A program made the position numbers and the translations under genes. From the NCBI RefSeq assembly GCF_003031265.1, contig NZ_CP019966.1, positions 3,968,001 to 4,032,000 on the forward strand: 64,000 nt of DNA. Reading direction: 5' to 3'. The DNA is from Rhodopseudomonas palustris (GTDB lineage: Bacteria > Pseudomonadota > Alphaproteobacteria > Rhizobiales > Xanthobacteraceae). Below the pieces are notes generated by a model, which worked only from the letters and a program-made list of their open reading frames with translations, had not been told where the DNA came from and did no database searches. Of the stretch, positions 16,089-23,645 are shown one piece after another. Numbering within the stretch: the first letter of the stretch is position 1; every line of letters starts with the position of its first letter.

Positions 16089-16475
16089 CTACTTCGCGTC
16101 GGTTTTCGGCGGCGTCGCGTCCTTCGGCGGCACTGCATCCTTGGACGGCGTCGCATCCTTGGCCGCCGCAGGCTCGGTTTTGGCCGGCTTCTGCGCGGCT
16201 TGTAGTTCGGCGAGTTGCTTCTGCAGCGCCGCTACCGCGGCACTCAGCGCGGCGATCTGCGCGCGGGCCGCATCGAGCTTCTGCTGCTGATCGAGCCGCG
16301 CCTTGTCGAGGCTCTTGTGCAGGAAGTCGACATTGCTCTGCAGGCAGCTGGTGCGCCGCTCCATGGTTTTCTCCACGGTGCAGATCTCGATGCCCAGCAC
16401 GTCCTGGGCAGTCGCGGCCGGGCTCCACAGCAGCGGCGCCAGCAGCGCCAGCGCGATCATCGGTTTGCCGGCCAT
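16089..16475 (-). CDS. Secreted coiled-coil protein with Lys/Pro/Ala tail, unknown function
   Basis: The protein has a signal peptide ending near residue 24 (SPAATA-QD), then a helical region (30-95) with heptad-like Ala/Leu/Gln spacing (AQIAALSAAVAALQKQLAEL), then a disordered tail of (P/A)KDA repeats. Two Cys residues in the mature N-terminal part could form a disulfide. The start at 16475 is chosen over 16496 because GAAGGAGA lies 7 nt before it. I do not recognise a family; a periplasmic or envelope-associated role is inferred. Confidence 0.75.
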   Translation of the reverse strand: MAGKPMIALALLAPLLWSPAATAQDVLGIEICTVEKTMERRTSCLQSNVDFLHKSLDKARLDQQQKLDAARAQIAALSAAVAALQKQLAELQAAQKPAKTEPAAAKDATPSKDAVPPKDATPPKTDAK

Positions 16476-16589
16476 CGTCGTCTCCTTCGGTTGCATCTGG
16501 TGGCAGCGAAGCCGCTGGCGCGTCGGCCGTCAACCGCTCCATCCCGCGGCGGATTGCCGGACTCAGGGCAGCCGTGCGAGGTTCGCGCC

Positions 16590-16931
16590 ATGCAGGAGGC
16601 TTCCGCCGAAGAAGAGTGCTTCGTCTATGTGCTCGGCTGCGCCAGCGCCGGCCGCTATCTCACCTATGTCGGCTGGACGCTCGATCTCGACCGCCGCCTC
16701 GCCCAGCACAACGCCGGCACCGGCGCGCGATCGACCCGCGGCCGTGCCTGGGTGCTGATCCATTCAGAGCGCTTCACTTGTCGCCGCGACGCAATGAGCC
16801 GCGAGTGGCATCTCAAGCGCGACCGCGCCTTCCGCCGCCGCCTCGCCGCCGAAGCGCAAGCGCGCGTCGCCAAAGCGCCGAAAGCCCGCAAGACTGTCCC
16901 AGCGCGTAACAAGACGCGTGATCGATCTTAA
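16590..16931 (+). CDS. GIY-YIG nuclease-domain protein (YhbQ-like)
   Basis: The 113-residue protein has a GIY-YIG fold: FVYVLGC near 10, TYVGWTLDLDRRLAQHNAG with the catalytic-type Tyr/Arg region, then the SREWHLK helix with the metal-site Glu. The C-terminal tail is strongly basic (KAPKARKTVPARNK). Small stand-alone GIY-YIG proteins of this UPF0213-like kind are widespread, with a nuclease role that is poorly defined. The longer open frame beginning at 16215 is antisense to the coiled-coil gene, so ATG 16590 is used. The stop codon TAA forms the first bases of the repeat array that follows. Confidence 0.85.
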   Translation: MQEASAEEECFVYVLGCASAGRYLTYVGWTLDLDRRLAQHNAGTGARSTRGRAWVLIHSERFTCRRDAMSREWHLKRDRAFRRRLAAEAQARVAKAPKARKTVPARNKTRDRS

Positions 16932-17665
16932 CCTTTGGAACGCGGCCTGAACGAAGCGGGCCCGAATCACTGCGAATCAGCTCGCGACACGAACTCCGCA
17001 CCAGATCTCGTGCGAGCTGGCACAGCGACGGCACAACACCTGCTGCGGCTGTTAGCGCGCGAAGCCGCGACTATGGCAAAATGGGTTAATACTCGCGCTC
17101 GTGCGCTCGACCTCAGCCGACCTCCTCATCGAAGCTGCACGCGACGGCGCACGAGCAATCATGCCGGATCGCATGTCCCCGAATGCGACACCGCGCCTGC
17201 ACGACCTTAACGTTTCGAACGCGGGTAGAACGAAGCCGGCCCGAATCACTGCGAATCAGCTCTCGTAGTGGCGCGCTCCCTAGATCTCGGCGACGCCGAG
17301 ACGATGGAGCACAACACCTGCACGCGCGTGTTCACGCGACCGCGCTGATCGCGGCAAAAATCGTTAACACGCGGCCGAGCAGTGCACGGCGAACGTCGCT
17401 TGCCGGCGTTGCAGAGATCGTCACCGAGTGCGTACGTGCCTCCTCACCGGCGTTGTCCCCGGATGCGACACTCGCCGTGCTCGATCTTAAGCTTTGGAAC
17501 GCGGGCGGAACAAAGCACCGACGAATCAGCGCGAATCACATGCTCGCGCGGGGCCGACACCAGATATCGCCGTCGGCCATCGCGGATGCGCGCAACATCT
17601 GTGCGGCGGTGTTCTCGCGAGAGATCATCCGCTCCTCCACATCGTTAACGTCCAAGCACAAACCG
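16924..17665 (+). repeat. Three-copy ~280-bp diverged tandem repeat array
   Basis: Three head-to-tail copies begin at the TTAA of 16928, 17207 and 17487 (spacing 279 and 280 bp). Each starts CTTAA(C/G)NTTTNGAACGCGG, continues with a GAATCA-N4-GAATCA block in a near-constant place, then a CAGAT(C/A)TCG-like element, then CACAACACCTG-like sequence, and a GTTAA at 156-157 bp into each unit (17085, 17363, 17644). The third copy loses similarity after about 17660. No reading frame stays open across all copies on the plus strand (copy 2 has TAG where the others read through). The region lacks any gene I can support. Confidence 0.85.
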
Positions 17666-17730
17666 GACGCGCCAACGCACGCCGGCGCGCGGAAGCGCAC
17701 CAGCGGGCGGCATTGCTGCAAGGTGATGAG

Positions 17731-17766
17731 AAAAGTCCCGGCCGCGCGCGGAGCGCCAGCCGGGAA
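17731..17766 (-). terminator. Rho-independent terminator of the DUF3297/GPx unit
   Basis: On the minus strand, directly after the stop at 17775, CCCGGC (17764-17759) and GCCGGG (17742-17737) enclose a GC-rich loop that can pair further. The sequence then reads ACTTTTC, a short T-run. Confidence 0.6.
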
Positions 17767-17774
17767 CGCGAAGC

Positions 17775-18029
17775 TCAGCTGCGCGGGCGGATATACGGCT
17801 CGACCGGGCCGTGGACCTTGATCGCGAGCTGATTACCGAAGCGATCCTTGGCGGTGCCGGCCGCGACGCGGATCCAGCCCTCGCTGACGCAGTATTCGAT
17901 CACGTTGGTCTTGTCCTGCCCCTTGAAGCGGACGCCGACGTCGAGCTCGAGCAGATCGGCGTTGTAGTAAGGGCTGGAGGGTTCGATCGACAGACGATCG
18001 GGCAGTTCAATGTTCTGAGTGTCGGTCAT
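17775..18029 (-). CDS. DUF3297 family protein
   Basis: The 84-residue product has the DUF3297 pattern: LPDRLSIEPSSPYYNADLLE near the N-terminus, then VGVRFKGQDKTNVIEYC and SEGWIRVAAG. Function unknown. Its ATG overlaps the stop codon of the upstream glutathione peroxidase gene (ATGA), which implies translational coupling. The longer frame to 18314 is antisense-like padding inside the peroxidase gene and is rejected. A terminator follows. Confidence 0.9.
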   Translation of the reverse strand: MTDTQNIELPDRLSIEPSSPYYNADLLELDVGVRFKGQDKTNVIEYCVSEGWIRVAAGTAKDRFGNQLAIKVHGPVEPYIRPRS

Positions 18030-18502
18030 AGCAAGGTCTCGATCTCTTTCGAAAGCGCCTCCGGCGTGGTGGTCGGCGCATGCCGCGATACCACGCGCCC
18101 GGACCGATCGACCAGGAACTTGGTGAAATTCCATTTGATCGCCGAGCCGAGCAAGCCGCCCTTTTCGTCCTTCAGAAACTTGTACAGCGGATGCGCGCCG
18201 GCGCCATTGACGTCGATCTTGGCGAACATCGGGAAGCTGACGCCGTAATTGGTCGAACAGAACTGCGCAATCTGGGCTTCGTCGCCGGGCTCCTGGGCGC
18301 CGAACTGGTTGCACGGAAAGCCCAGCACCGAAAAGCCGCGCGGGCCGTATTTCTGCTGCAGCGCTTCGAGGCCCTTATATTGCGGAGTGAAGCCGCAGGC
18401 GCTGGCGGTGTTGACGATCAGCAGCACCTTTCCTTCGAAGTCTTTCAGCGCGACGTCTTTGCCCGCCAGCGATTTGGCGGTGAAATCATAGATCGACGCC
18501 AT
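18026..18502 (-). CDS. Glutathione peroxidase family protein (Cys type)
   Basis: A 158-residue thiol peroxidase of the GPx family that reduces hydroperoxides. The peroxidatic Cys36 lies in NTASACGFTPQY, in place of selenocysteine; the catalytic Gln is in LGFPCNQFGAQEPG, and the Trp in KWNFTKFLVDR completes the tetrad. Bacterial homologues often use thioredoxin rather than glutathione as reductant. It overlaps the DUF3297 gene by four bases. Confidence 0.93.
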   Translation of the reverse strand: MASIYDFTAKSLAGKDVALKDFEGKVLLIVNTASACGFTPQYKGLEALQQKYGPRGFSVLGFPCNQFGAQEPGDEAQIAQFCSTNYGVSFPMFAKIDVNGAGAHPLYKFLKDEKGGLLGSAIKWNFTKFLVDRSGRVVSRHAPTTTPEALSKEIETLL

Positions 18503-18520
18503 TGTCCCCTCGCTTCCGTC

Positions 18521-19918
18521 TCAAGCCACCGGATCGATCGGCGACGGCGGCGCGCCGCCGGCCTCGATCGCTCCACCCGCGAGCAGGCACAGATCCTCGC
18601 GATAGCGTCCCGACACCACCTGCACGCCGACCGGCACGCGGCCGACCATCCCGGTCGACACGGTCAGCCCGGGCAGGCCCATGAACGGCAGGCCAACCTG
18701 CGGCATCTGCGCCGCCCACACCCGCTTGAAAGACTCCTCGTCCTTCAAATCGAGTCGCTGCGGGAACGGCAGTTCGCCGCACACCGGCATCAGCAGCACC
18801 GCATAGGTCTCGAACAAGGTCTGCCAGTCGCGCGTCAGCGTGGCGCGGCGGGTCAACAGCTTCGAGTAGCTGGCGAGATCGCCGATCGCCTTGTCGCGAT
18901 TGCCGTGCAGACACGCCAGCGCGCCTTCGTCGCCCTCACGCTCGGCCGCATCCAGCATCGCCTGGTAACCGTCGCCGAGCCAGAACTGCGCCTGCAGCTC
19001 CGCAGCCTCGCGCAGCGGCGGCGTGTTGGCGATCTCCTCGACGATCCAACCGGCGGCTTCGAGCCGGCGCGCGGCGTCTTTCAGCGCATCGCGGACCTCC
19101 GGCACCACCGCAAGATCGTCCGGCGCAATGCACAGCGCGGCGCGCTTGTCGCGCGGCGGGCCTTCGAGCGGCGCCGGCACCCACCACGGATCGCGCGCGT
19201 CCGGCTGCGCCAGCGCCTGCAGTCCAAGCCGCACATCAGCGATCGTCCGCGCCAGCGGGCCGGAGACGGCGCTGATCTGCGGGCAGATCGGCCGCTCCGG
19301 CGACGAGGCGTTGTAGGCCGCGACGCGGCCGATGGTCGGGCGCAGTCCGTGCACGCCGCAGGCATAGGCCGGGTAGCGTACCGAGCCGGCGATGTCGGTG
19401 CCGTGGGCGATCGCGCCAATCCCGGCTGCAACTGCAGCGGCGGCGCCGCCGGACGAGCCACCCGGCGTGATCGAGGAATCGCGCGGGTTCAGCGTCTCGC
19501 CGTGCAACTTGTTGGCGGTGAACCAGCGATAGGAGAACGCCGGCGTGTTGGTACGGCCGATGATCACCGCCCCGGCCTTGCGCAGATTGTCGACCACCGG
19601 ATTGTTGGTCTTGGCGATCCAGTCGCGCTGCAGCGTCACGCCGTTGGTGGTGGCAAAGCCCTGCTGATCGACATTGACCTTCACGGTCACCGGCACACCG
19701 GCCAGCACGCCGGGCGTCTCGCCTTTGGCGAGCGCGGCATCGACCGCATCGGCCTGCGCCAGCGCGTCTTCGGCCTTGTGATCGACCACCGCGTTGATCG
19801 CAGGATTGACGGCGTCGAGCCGGTGCAGCGCGGCCTCGGCCACTTCGCGCGCCGAGACGCGGCGGCTGCGGACGAGATCGGCCAGTTCAGTCGCGGGAAG
19901 GCGCCAGATGTCCTGCAT
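18521..19918 (-). CDS. Amidase-signature family amidase
   Basis: A 465-residue amidase with the Ser-cisSer-Lys triad: Lys in VPVTVKVNVDQ (about 80), cis-Ser and Ser nucleophile regions in TPGGSSGGAAAAVAAG and GTDIAGSVRYPA. The usual GGS before the nucleophile reads AGS. The substrate cannot be told from sequence. ATG 19918 is chosen over the GTG at 19924, because GGAG stands five bases before it. It lies 18 bp upstream of the peroxidase gene and so may lead that operon. Confidence 0.88.
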   Translation of the reverse strand: MQDIWRLPATELADLVRSRRVSAREVAEAALHRLDAVNPAINAVVDHKAEDALAQADAVDAALAKGETPGVLAGVPVTVKVNVDQQGFATTNGVTLQRDWIAKTNNPVVDNLRKAGAVIIGRTNTPAFSYRWFTANKLHGETLNPRDSSITPGGSSGGAAAAVAAGIGAIAHGTDIAGSVRYPAYACGVHGLRPTIGRVAAYNASSPERPICPQISAVSGPLARTIADVRLGLQALAQPDARDPWWVPAPLEGPPRDKRAALCIAPDDLAVVPEVRDALKDAARRLEAAGWIVEEIANTPPLREAAELQAQFWLGDGYQAMLDAAEREGDEGALACLHGNRDKAIGDLASYSKLLTRRATLTRDWQTLFETYAVLLMPVCGELPFPQRLDLKDEESFKRVWAAQMPQVGLPFMGLPGLTVSTGMVGRVPVGVQVVSGRYREDLCLLAGGAIEAGGAPPSPIDPVA

Positions 19919-19989
19919 GATCACTCCGTTGCGAGACAGATGTGATAGCGTGGCAGGATCAGGCGCGCCACCGCCAATTCAGCAGCCGC

Positions 19990-20247
19990 TCAATGCCTGT
20001 TCCGCGGCGACTCCGGCAGATCGAGCATCGCCTCGCTGAAGGGAAATTCGAGCAGCACGTCGCCCTCCTCGTCGGTGACTTCGAGGCTGGCGCGGATCAG
20101 GTCGAGCTGCGCGCTCTCGGTCTTGACGATTTCGCGGATCGTGGCACGCGCCACTTCCCAGGCGTGGTCGGCGTCGCGCAGCTCCTCGCCCTCCGGATCC
20201 GGAATCAGTTCCTCGCCGATCCGGGTGTTGAAGAAATATCGCGGCAT
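19990..20247 (-). CDS. DUF6894 family protein
   Basis: An 85-residue protein starting MPRYFFNTRIGEELIPDPEG, then DADHAWEVARATI and a Glu-rich beta segment (VTDEEGDVLLEFPFSEAM). This is the usual DUF6894 layout, of unknown function. A GGGAG site lies 6 nt before the ATG. The paralogue at 13824-14108 shares the N-terminal pattern only. Confidence 0.85.
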   Translation of the reverse strand: MPRYFFNTRIGEELIPDPEGEELRDADHAWEVARATIREIVKTESAQLDLIRASLEVTDEEGDVLLEFPFSEAMLDLPESPRNRH

Positions 20248-20383
20248 TCCGGCTCCCGATTGAACACCTCTGACAGGTGGCCATCACGGCGCCGATCCGC
20301 AACCCTTGTGGTGCAGCCCTGCCCTTCGCGCGCTGCGCCGTGCGGTGCTCGCAAACCGCGCGGTTTCGCGCTAACAGGTTCGG

Positions 20384-21373
20384 ATGCCGCTCGATCCGGA
20401 AGCCGAAGCTCCGTCCAACCAGCGCCCCGGCGCTGACGCGCCGCTGTCCTCGCAGATGCTCGCGGTCGGTGACGGCCACGAACTCTATGTCGAAAGCAAC
20501 GGCCGCGCCGATGGCATCCCCGCAGTGTATCTGCACGGCGGCCCAGGCAGCGGTTGCCAGGTCGATCATCGCCGGCTGTTCGATCCGCAACGCTTTCATG
20601 CCGTGCTGTTCGATCAGCGCGGCGCCGGCCGCAGCCGCCCCAAAGGCGGGCGCGACGCCAACACGCTGCCGCATCTGATCGCCGACATGGAGGCGATCCG
20701 CCGCCATTACGGCTTCGAACGCTGGCTGGTGGTCGGCGGCTCGTGGGGCGCCACGCTGGCGCTGGCCTATGCCGAGACGCATCCAGAGCGCGTCACCGGC
20801 CTGGTGCTGCGCGCGACGTTTCTGGGCACGCGCGCGGAGCTTGAAACCGCGTTTTTGTCGACGCTGCCGCGGTTCTATCCGGCGCTCAATGACGACTTCC
20901 TGAGCGTACTTCCCGAAGCCGAGCGCGCCGATCCGCTCGGCGCCTATTGGCGCCGGATCCTCGATCCCGATCCCGCCGTGCATGCGCCCGCGGCGCGCGC
21001 CTGGGGAGAGACCGAAGGCATTCTCTCGACCATCTCGCCGCGGCGAACGCGGCTCGACCGCGCCGCGCTGACTGGCAACGGGCCGCTGCCGATGACGCCG
21101 TTCATGGAGGCGCACTACTTCGCCGACGATTGTTTCCTGGAGCCGGACCAACTGCTGCGCGATGCACCAAAGCTCGCCGGCATTCCGGGCGTGATCGTGC
21201 AAGGCCGCTACGACCTCTTGTGCCCACCGTCCACCGCGCAGCGCCTCGCGGCGCGATGGCCGGAGGCCGAGCTGCGCACCATCGATGCCGCCGGTCACCT
21301 GCTCTACGACCCCGGCATCCGCGACGCGGTGATCGCCGGAATCACCGACGTCGCTGCCAAGATCGCCGGCTGA
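20384..21373 (+). CDS. pip: Prolyl aminopeptidase (proline iminopeptidase)
   Basis: A 329-residue alpha/beta-hydrolase that removes N-terminal proline. The oxyanion motif is HGGPGSG, the nucleophile elbow GGSWGA, the acid Asp in QGRYDLLCPP and the catalytic His in DAAGHLL. DQRGAGRS and the Trp/Glu cap residues (PFMEAHYF) are typical of the proline iminopeptidase group. Length is standard. It is convergent with the SDR gene, 9 bp apart. Confidence 0.93.
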   Translation: MPLDPEAEAPSNQRPGADAPLSSQMLAVGDGHELYVESNGRADGIPAVYLHGGPGSGCQVDHRRLFDPQRFHAVLFDQRGAGRSRPKGGRDANTLPHLIADMEAIRRHYGFERWLVVGGSWGATLALAYAETHPERVTGLVLRATFLGTRAELETAFLSTLPRFYPALNDDFLSVLPEAERADPLGAYWRRILDPDPAVHAPAARAWGETEGILSTISPRRTRLDRAALTGNGPLPMTPFMEAHYFADDCFLEPDQLLRDAPKLAGIPGVIVQGRYDLLCPPSTAQRLAARWPEAELRTIDAAGHLLYDPGIRDAVIAGITDVAAKIAG

Positions 21374-21382
21374 GGCCGCGCG

Positions 21383-22156
21383 TCAGCCGCGAAACGCCGG
21401 CACGCCCGCGGGAGATCCGGTGGCACCGCCATCGACGAATATTTCGGCGCTCTGGATGTGGGCGGCATCGTCGGAGGCGAGAAACAGCACGGTCTTGGCG
21501 ATGTGCTCCGGCTCGGCGATCCGGCCGAGCGGCGTCGCCGCCGCGATGCGTTGTTCGAGCACCGCCATCGCCTGATCGGTCGGCGCGGCGTCCTTCCAGA
21601 TCGGTGTCCGCGCGCCGCCCGGCGCCACCACGTTGACGCGGATGTTGCGCGGCGACAGTTCGGAAGCCATCACCCGCGCCATTCCGCGCAGCCCGGCCTT
21701 GCTCGCCGCGTAGGCCGCAAAGCCCGGATTGCCGAGCACCGAGATCACCGAACCGTTGAGAATGATCGAGGCGCCGTCGTTCAAATACGGCAGCGCCGCC
21801 TGCACGGTGAAGAACACCGCCGTCAGATTGGTGCGGATCACCTGCTCGAACGCCGCCAGCGAAGTGCCGCCGAGCGGCGTCGCGCCGGGGATGCCTGCAT
21901 TCGCGAACACGATGTCGAGCTTGCCGAACCGCTCCGCCGCGCGGGCGACCGCGTTCTCGATCGCCGCGATGTCGGTGACGTCGGCCTCGACCGCGAGCGC
22001 CTGCGCGCCGAGCTCGTGCGCGGCCGCATCCAGCCTCGCCCGATCACGGCCGGTGATCGTCACGCGTGCGCCTTCGGCCACGAACAGCTTGGCCGTCGCA
22101 AGACCGATGCCGCTGTTGCCGCCGGTGATCAAGGCCGTCTTGCCGCTCAGTCTCAT
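21383..22156 (-). CDS. SDR-family oxidoreductase
   Basis: A 257-residue classical short-chain dehydrogenase. NAD(P)-binding motif TGGNSGIG; NAG motif in VFANAGIPG; catalytic Ser in GSVISVLG, Tyr/Lys in YAASK. The Arg (TGRDR) after the second strand suggests NADP. ATG 22156 (MRLSGKTALITGG) is chosen; starts at 22177 and 22195 would add N-terminal residues without domain support. It is divergent from an HxlR regulator, a common arrangement in which the regulator represses the SDR. Confidence 0.9.
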   Translation of the reverse strand: MRLSGKTALITGGNSGIGLATAKLFVAEGARVTITGRDRARLDAAAHELGAQALAVEADVTDIAAIENAVARAAERFGKLDIVFANAGIPGATPLGGTSLAAFEQVIRTNLTAVFFTVQAALPYLNDGASIILNGSVISVLGNPGFAAYAASKAGLRGMARVMASELSPRNIRVNVVAPGGARTPIWKDAAPTDQAMAVLEQRIAAATPLGRIAEPEHIAKTVLFLASDDAAHIQSAEIFVDGGATGSPAGVPAFRG

Positions 22157-22169
22157 GCTCGTCTCGTCT

Positions 22170-22223
22170 GGTTGCATGTTTAAACTGATTGGCACTTACG
22201 CCACATAGTTTTATAATGCAACC
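22170..22223 (+). promoter_or_regulatory. Shared divergent promoter/operator of SDR and hxlR genes
   Basis: TTGGCA (22189-22194), a 17-bp spacer and TATAAT (22212-22217) make a near-consensus sigma70 promoter for hxlR. An inverted repeat, GGTTGCAT at 22170-22177 and ATGCAACC at 22216-22223, with further matching AAACT/AGTTT inside, overlaps the -10 element. This is a good candidate HxlR operator controlling both genes. Confidence 0.7.
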
Positions 22224-22253
22224 ACACAACAGCGTGATCGGGACGGTCTCACC

Positions 22254-22736
22254 ATGGTGAAGCGAACCAGCTTCGAGAAAGACGCCTGCCCGGTGGCGCG
22301 CGCACTGGACGCGATCGGCGACTGGTGGTCGCTGCTGATCATTCGCGAGGGGCTGTTCGGCGTGCGGCGATTCAACGAGTTTCAGGCGCGACTCGGCCTC
22401 GCCAAGAACATCCTGTCGGTGCGGCTACGCGCGCTGATCGAACACGGCATCCTGGAGCTGGCGCCAGCATCGGACGGTAGCGCCTATCACGAATATGTGC
22501 TCACTCCGAAAGGCCGCGGTGTGTTTCCGGTGCTGGTCGCGCTACGGCAATGGAGCGAAGAATTCGACGCCCACCCCACCGAGATCGCGACCGTCCTTGT
22601 CGACGTCGAGCACGGCAGGCCAGTCAAGAAGCTCGAGCTTCACGCTGAGGACGGCCGTCTGCTCGCGCCCCACCAGACCACGTTGAAGCCGCGCGACGCC
22701 GTCAAGACGGGCAAGCGGCGCAAGCTCCCCCAATAG
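22254..22736 (+). CDS. HxlR-family transcriptional regulator
   Basis: A 160-residue HxlR (MarR-like winged helix) regulator. The conserved Cys12 (CPVARALDAIGDWWSLLIIRE) is at the position used for redox or electrophile sensing in some HxlR proteins such as YodB. The helix SVRLRALIEHGIL and the YVLTPKGRGVFPVL wing follow. It is divergently transcribed from the SDR gene and heads a small operon with the following Dabb-type gene. Confidence 0.92.
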   Translation: MVKRTSFEKDACPVARALDAIGDWWSLLIIREGLFGVRRFNEFQARLGLAKNILSVRLRALIEHGILELAPASDGSAYHEYVLTPKGRGVFPVLVALRQWSEEFDAHPTEIATVLVDVEHGRPVKKLELHAEDGRLLAPHQTTLKPRDAVKTGKRRKLPQ

Positions 22737-22754
22737 CAACTCAAAGGACATCCG

Positions 22755-23429
22755 ATGCCGATTGCCGGACAAGGCATGCTGCTGACCTCGATGGACATCG
22801 CGCCTGAGTACGAGGCTGATTTCAATCGCTGGTACGACCGCGAGCACATCGCCGAGCGAGTCGCGATCGATGGCTTCGTCGAGGCGCGCCGCTACGTCGC
22901 GCTCGAAGCAGCGCCGAAATATCTCGGGCTGTATTCGACCGAGCGCTTCGACGTGCTGAGCAGCGATGCGTATCGAACGGCGCTCGCCAATCAGACCGAC
23001 TGGTCGAGACGCAATATCGCCAAATTCAAGAACATGATCCGGGGAGTCGCACGGATCACGCTGAGCCGCGGTCAGGGCCGCGGCGCGGTGCTTGGTCTCG
23101 TCCGCATCCGTCCCGTCGCGGGCCGGGAGGACGCCTTGCGCACCGGGCTATCGGCCAAGCTCGATCCGTTGCCGCTCGACGGCATCATTTCGATGCACCT
23201 GCTCGAAAATGATCCGACGCTGTCGAAGCCGCTGACCGATCCGCCCGGCGTCACCAGCCCAGGCGCGTCCGACTGGTTCGTGCTGATCGACGGCACCAGC
23301 GCTGCGGCTGTCCAGGCGGCGCTTGCCGGCCGGTTCGAGACCGCGATTGCCGCCGCCGGCGCGGAGCTGATTGCGGCTGGGACGTATGCGCTGCTGTGGG
23401 ATTTGGCGAAGGCCGATCTCGATCGCTGA
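22755..23429 (+). CDS. Predicted dimeric alpha-beta-barrel (EthD-like) protein
   Basis: The 224-residue protein contains two ferredoxin-like repeats suggestive of the dimeric alpha-beta-barrel superfamily: the first (LLTSMDIAPEYEADFNRWYDREHIAERVAIDGF) carries the WYD.EH motif seen in EthD-like and related proteins; the second begins near VLGLVRIRPVAG. No catalytic role can be assigned. It starts 18 bp after hxlR with AAAGGA 7 nt ahead of the ATG, so co-expression with the regulator is likely. Confidence 0.75.
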   Translation: MPIAGQGMLLTSMDIAPEYEADFNRWYDREHIAERVAIDGFVEARRYVALEAAPKYLGLYSTERFDVLSSDAYRTALANQTDWSRRNIAKFKNMIRGVARITLSRGQGRGAVLGLVRIRPVAGREDALRTGLSAKLDPLPLDGIISMHLLENDPTLSKPLTDPPGVTSPGASDWFVLIDGTSAAAVQAALAGRFETAIAAAGAELIAAGTYALLWDLAKADLDR

Positions 23430-23645
23430 AGAGCGAATTTCGCCTGGATTTGCCTGTAATCCTGGCATCACATCCCTGCGATAGATTGGCGTCAGGGAAC
23501 CGTTTGCCGGTTCAGACGTCATCTTCGCATTGGGCGGTAATCGGCCGGCGTGCAAGGCGCCGGTCAGGACGTGTTGACAAGCCTCGATCCCCGGACGGAA
23601 ATGCGAGCGAGGCCGTCATCGCACCGAACCAGCAGACAAGGCACC

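Noticed and set aside
16924..17774. Possible CRISPR array or tRNA cluster
   Set aside because: The period of about 280 bp is far too long for CRISPR, and no cloverleaf or conserved T-loop (GTTCRANNC in place) is visible.
17183..17821. A 212-codon plus-strand frame in the repeat array
   Set aside because: It crosses repeat borders, enters the antisense of the DUF3297 gene and does not recur in the other copies.
23496..23522. EcfG-type promoter before the transaldolase-isomerase gene
   Set aside because: GGAAC-N16-CGTC differs at a conserved T; it is too weak to claim without expression data.
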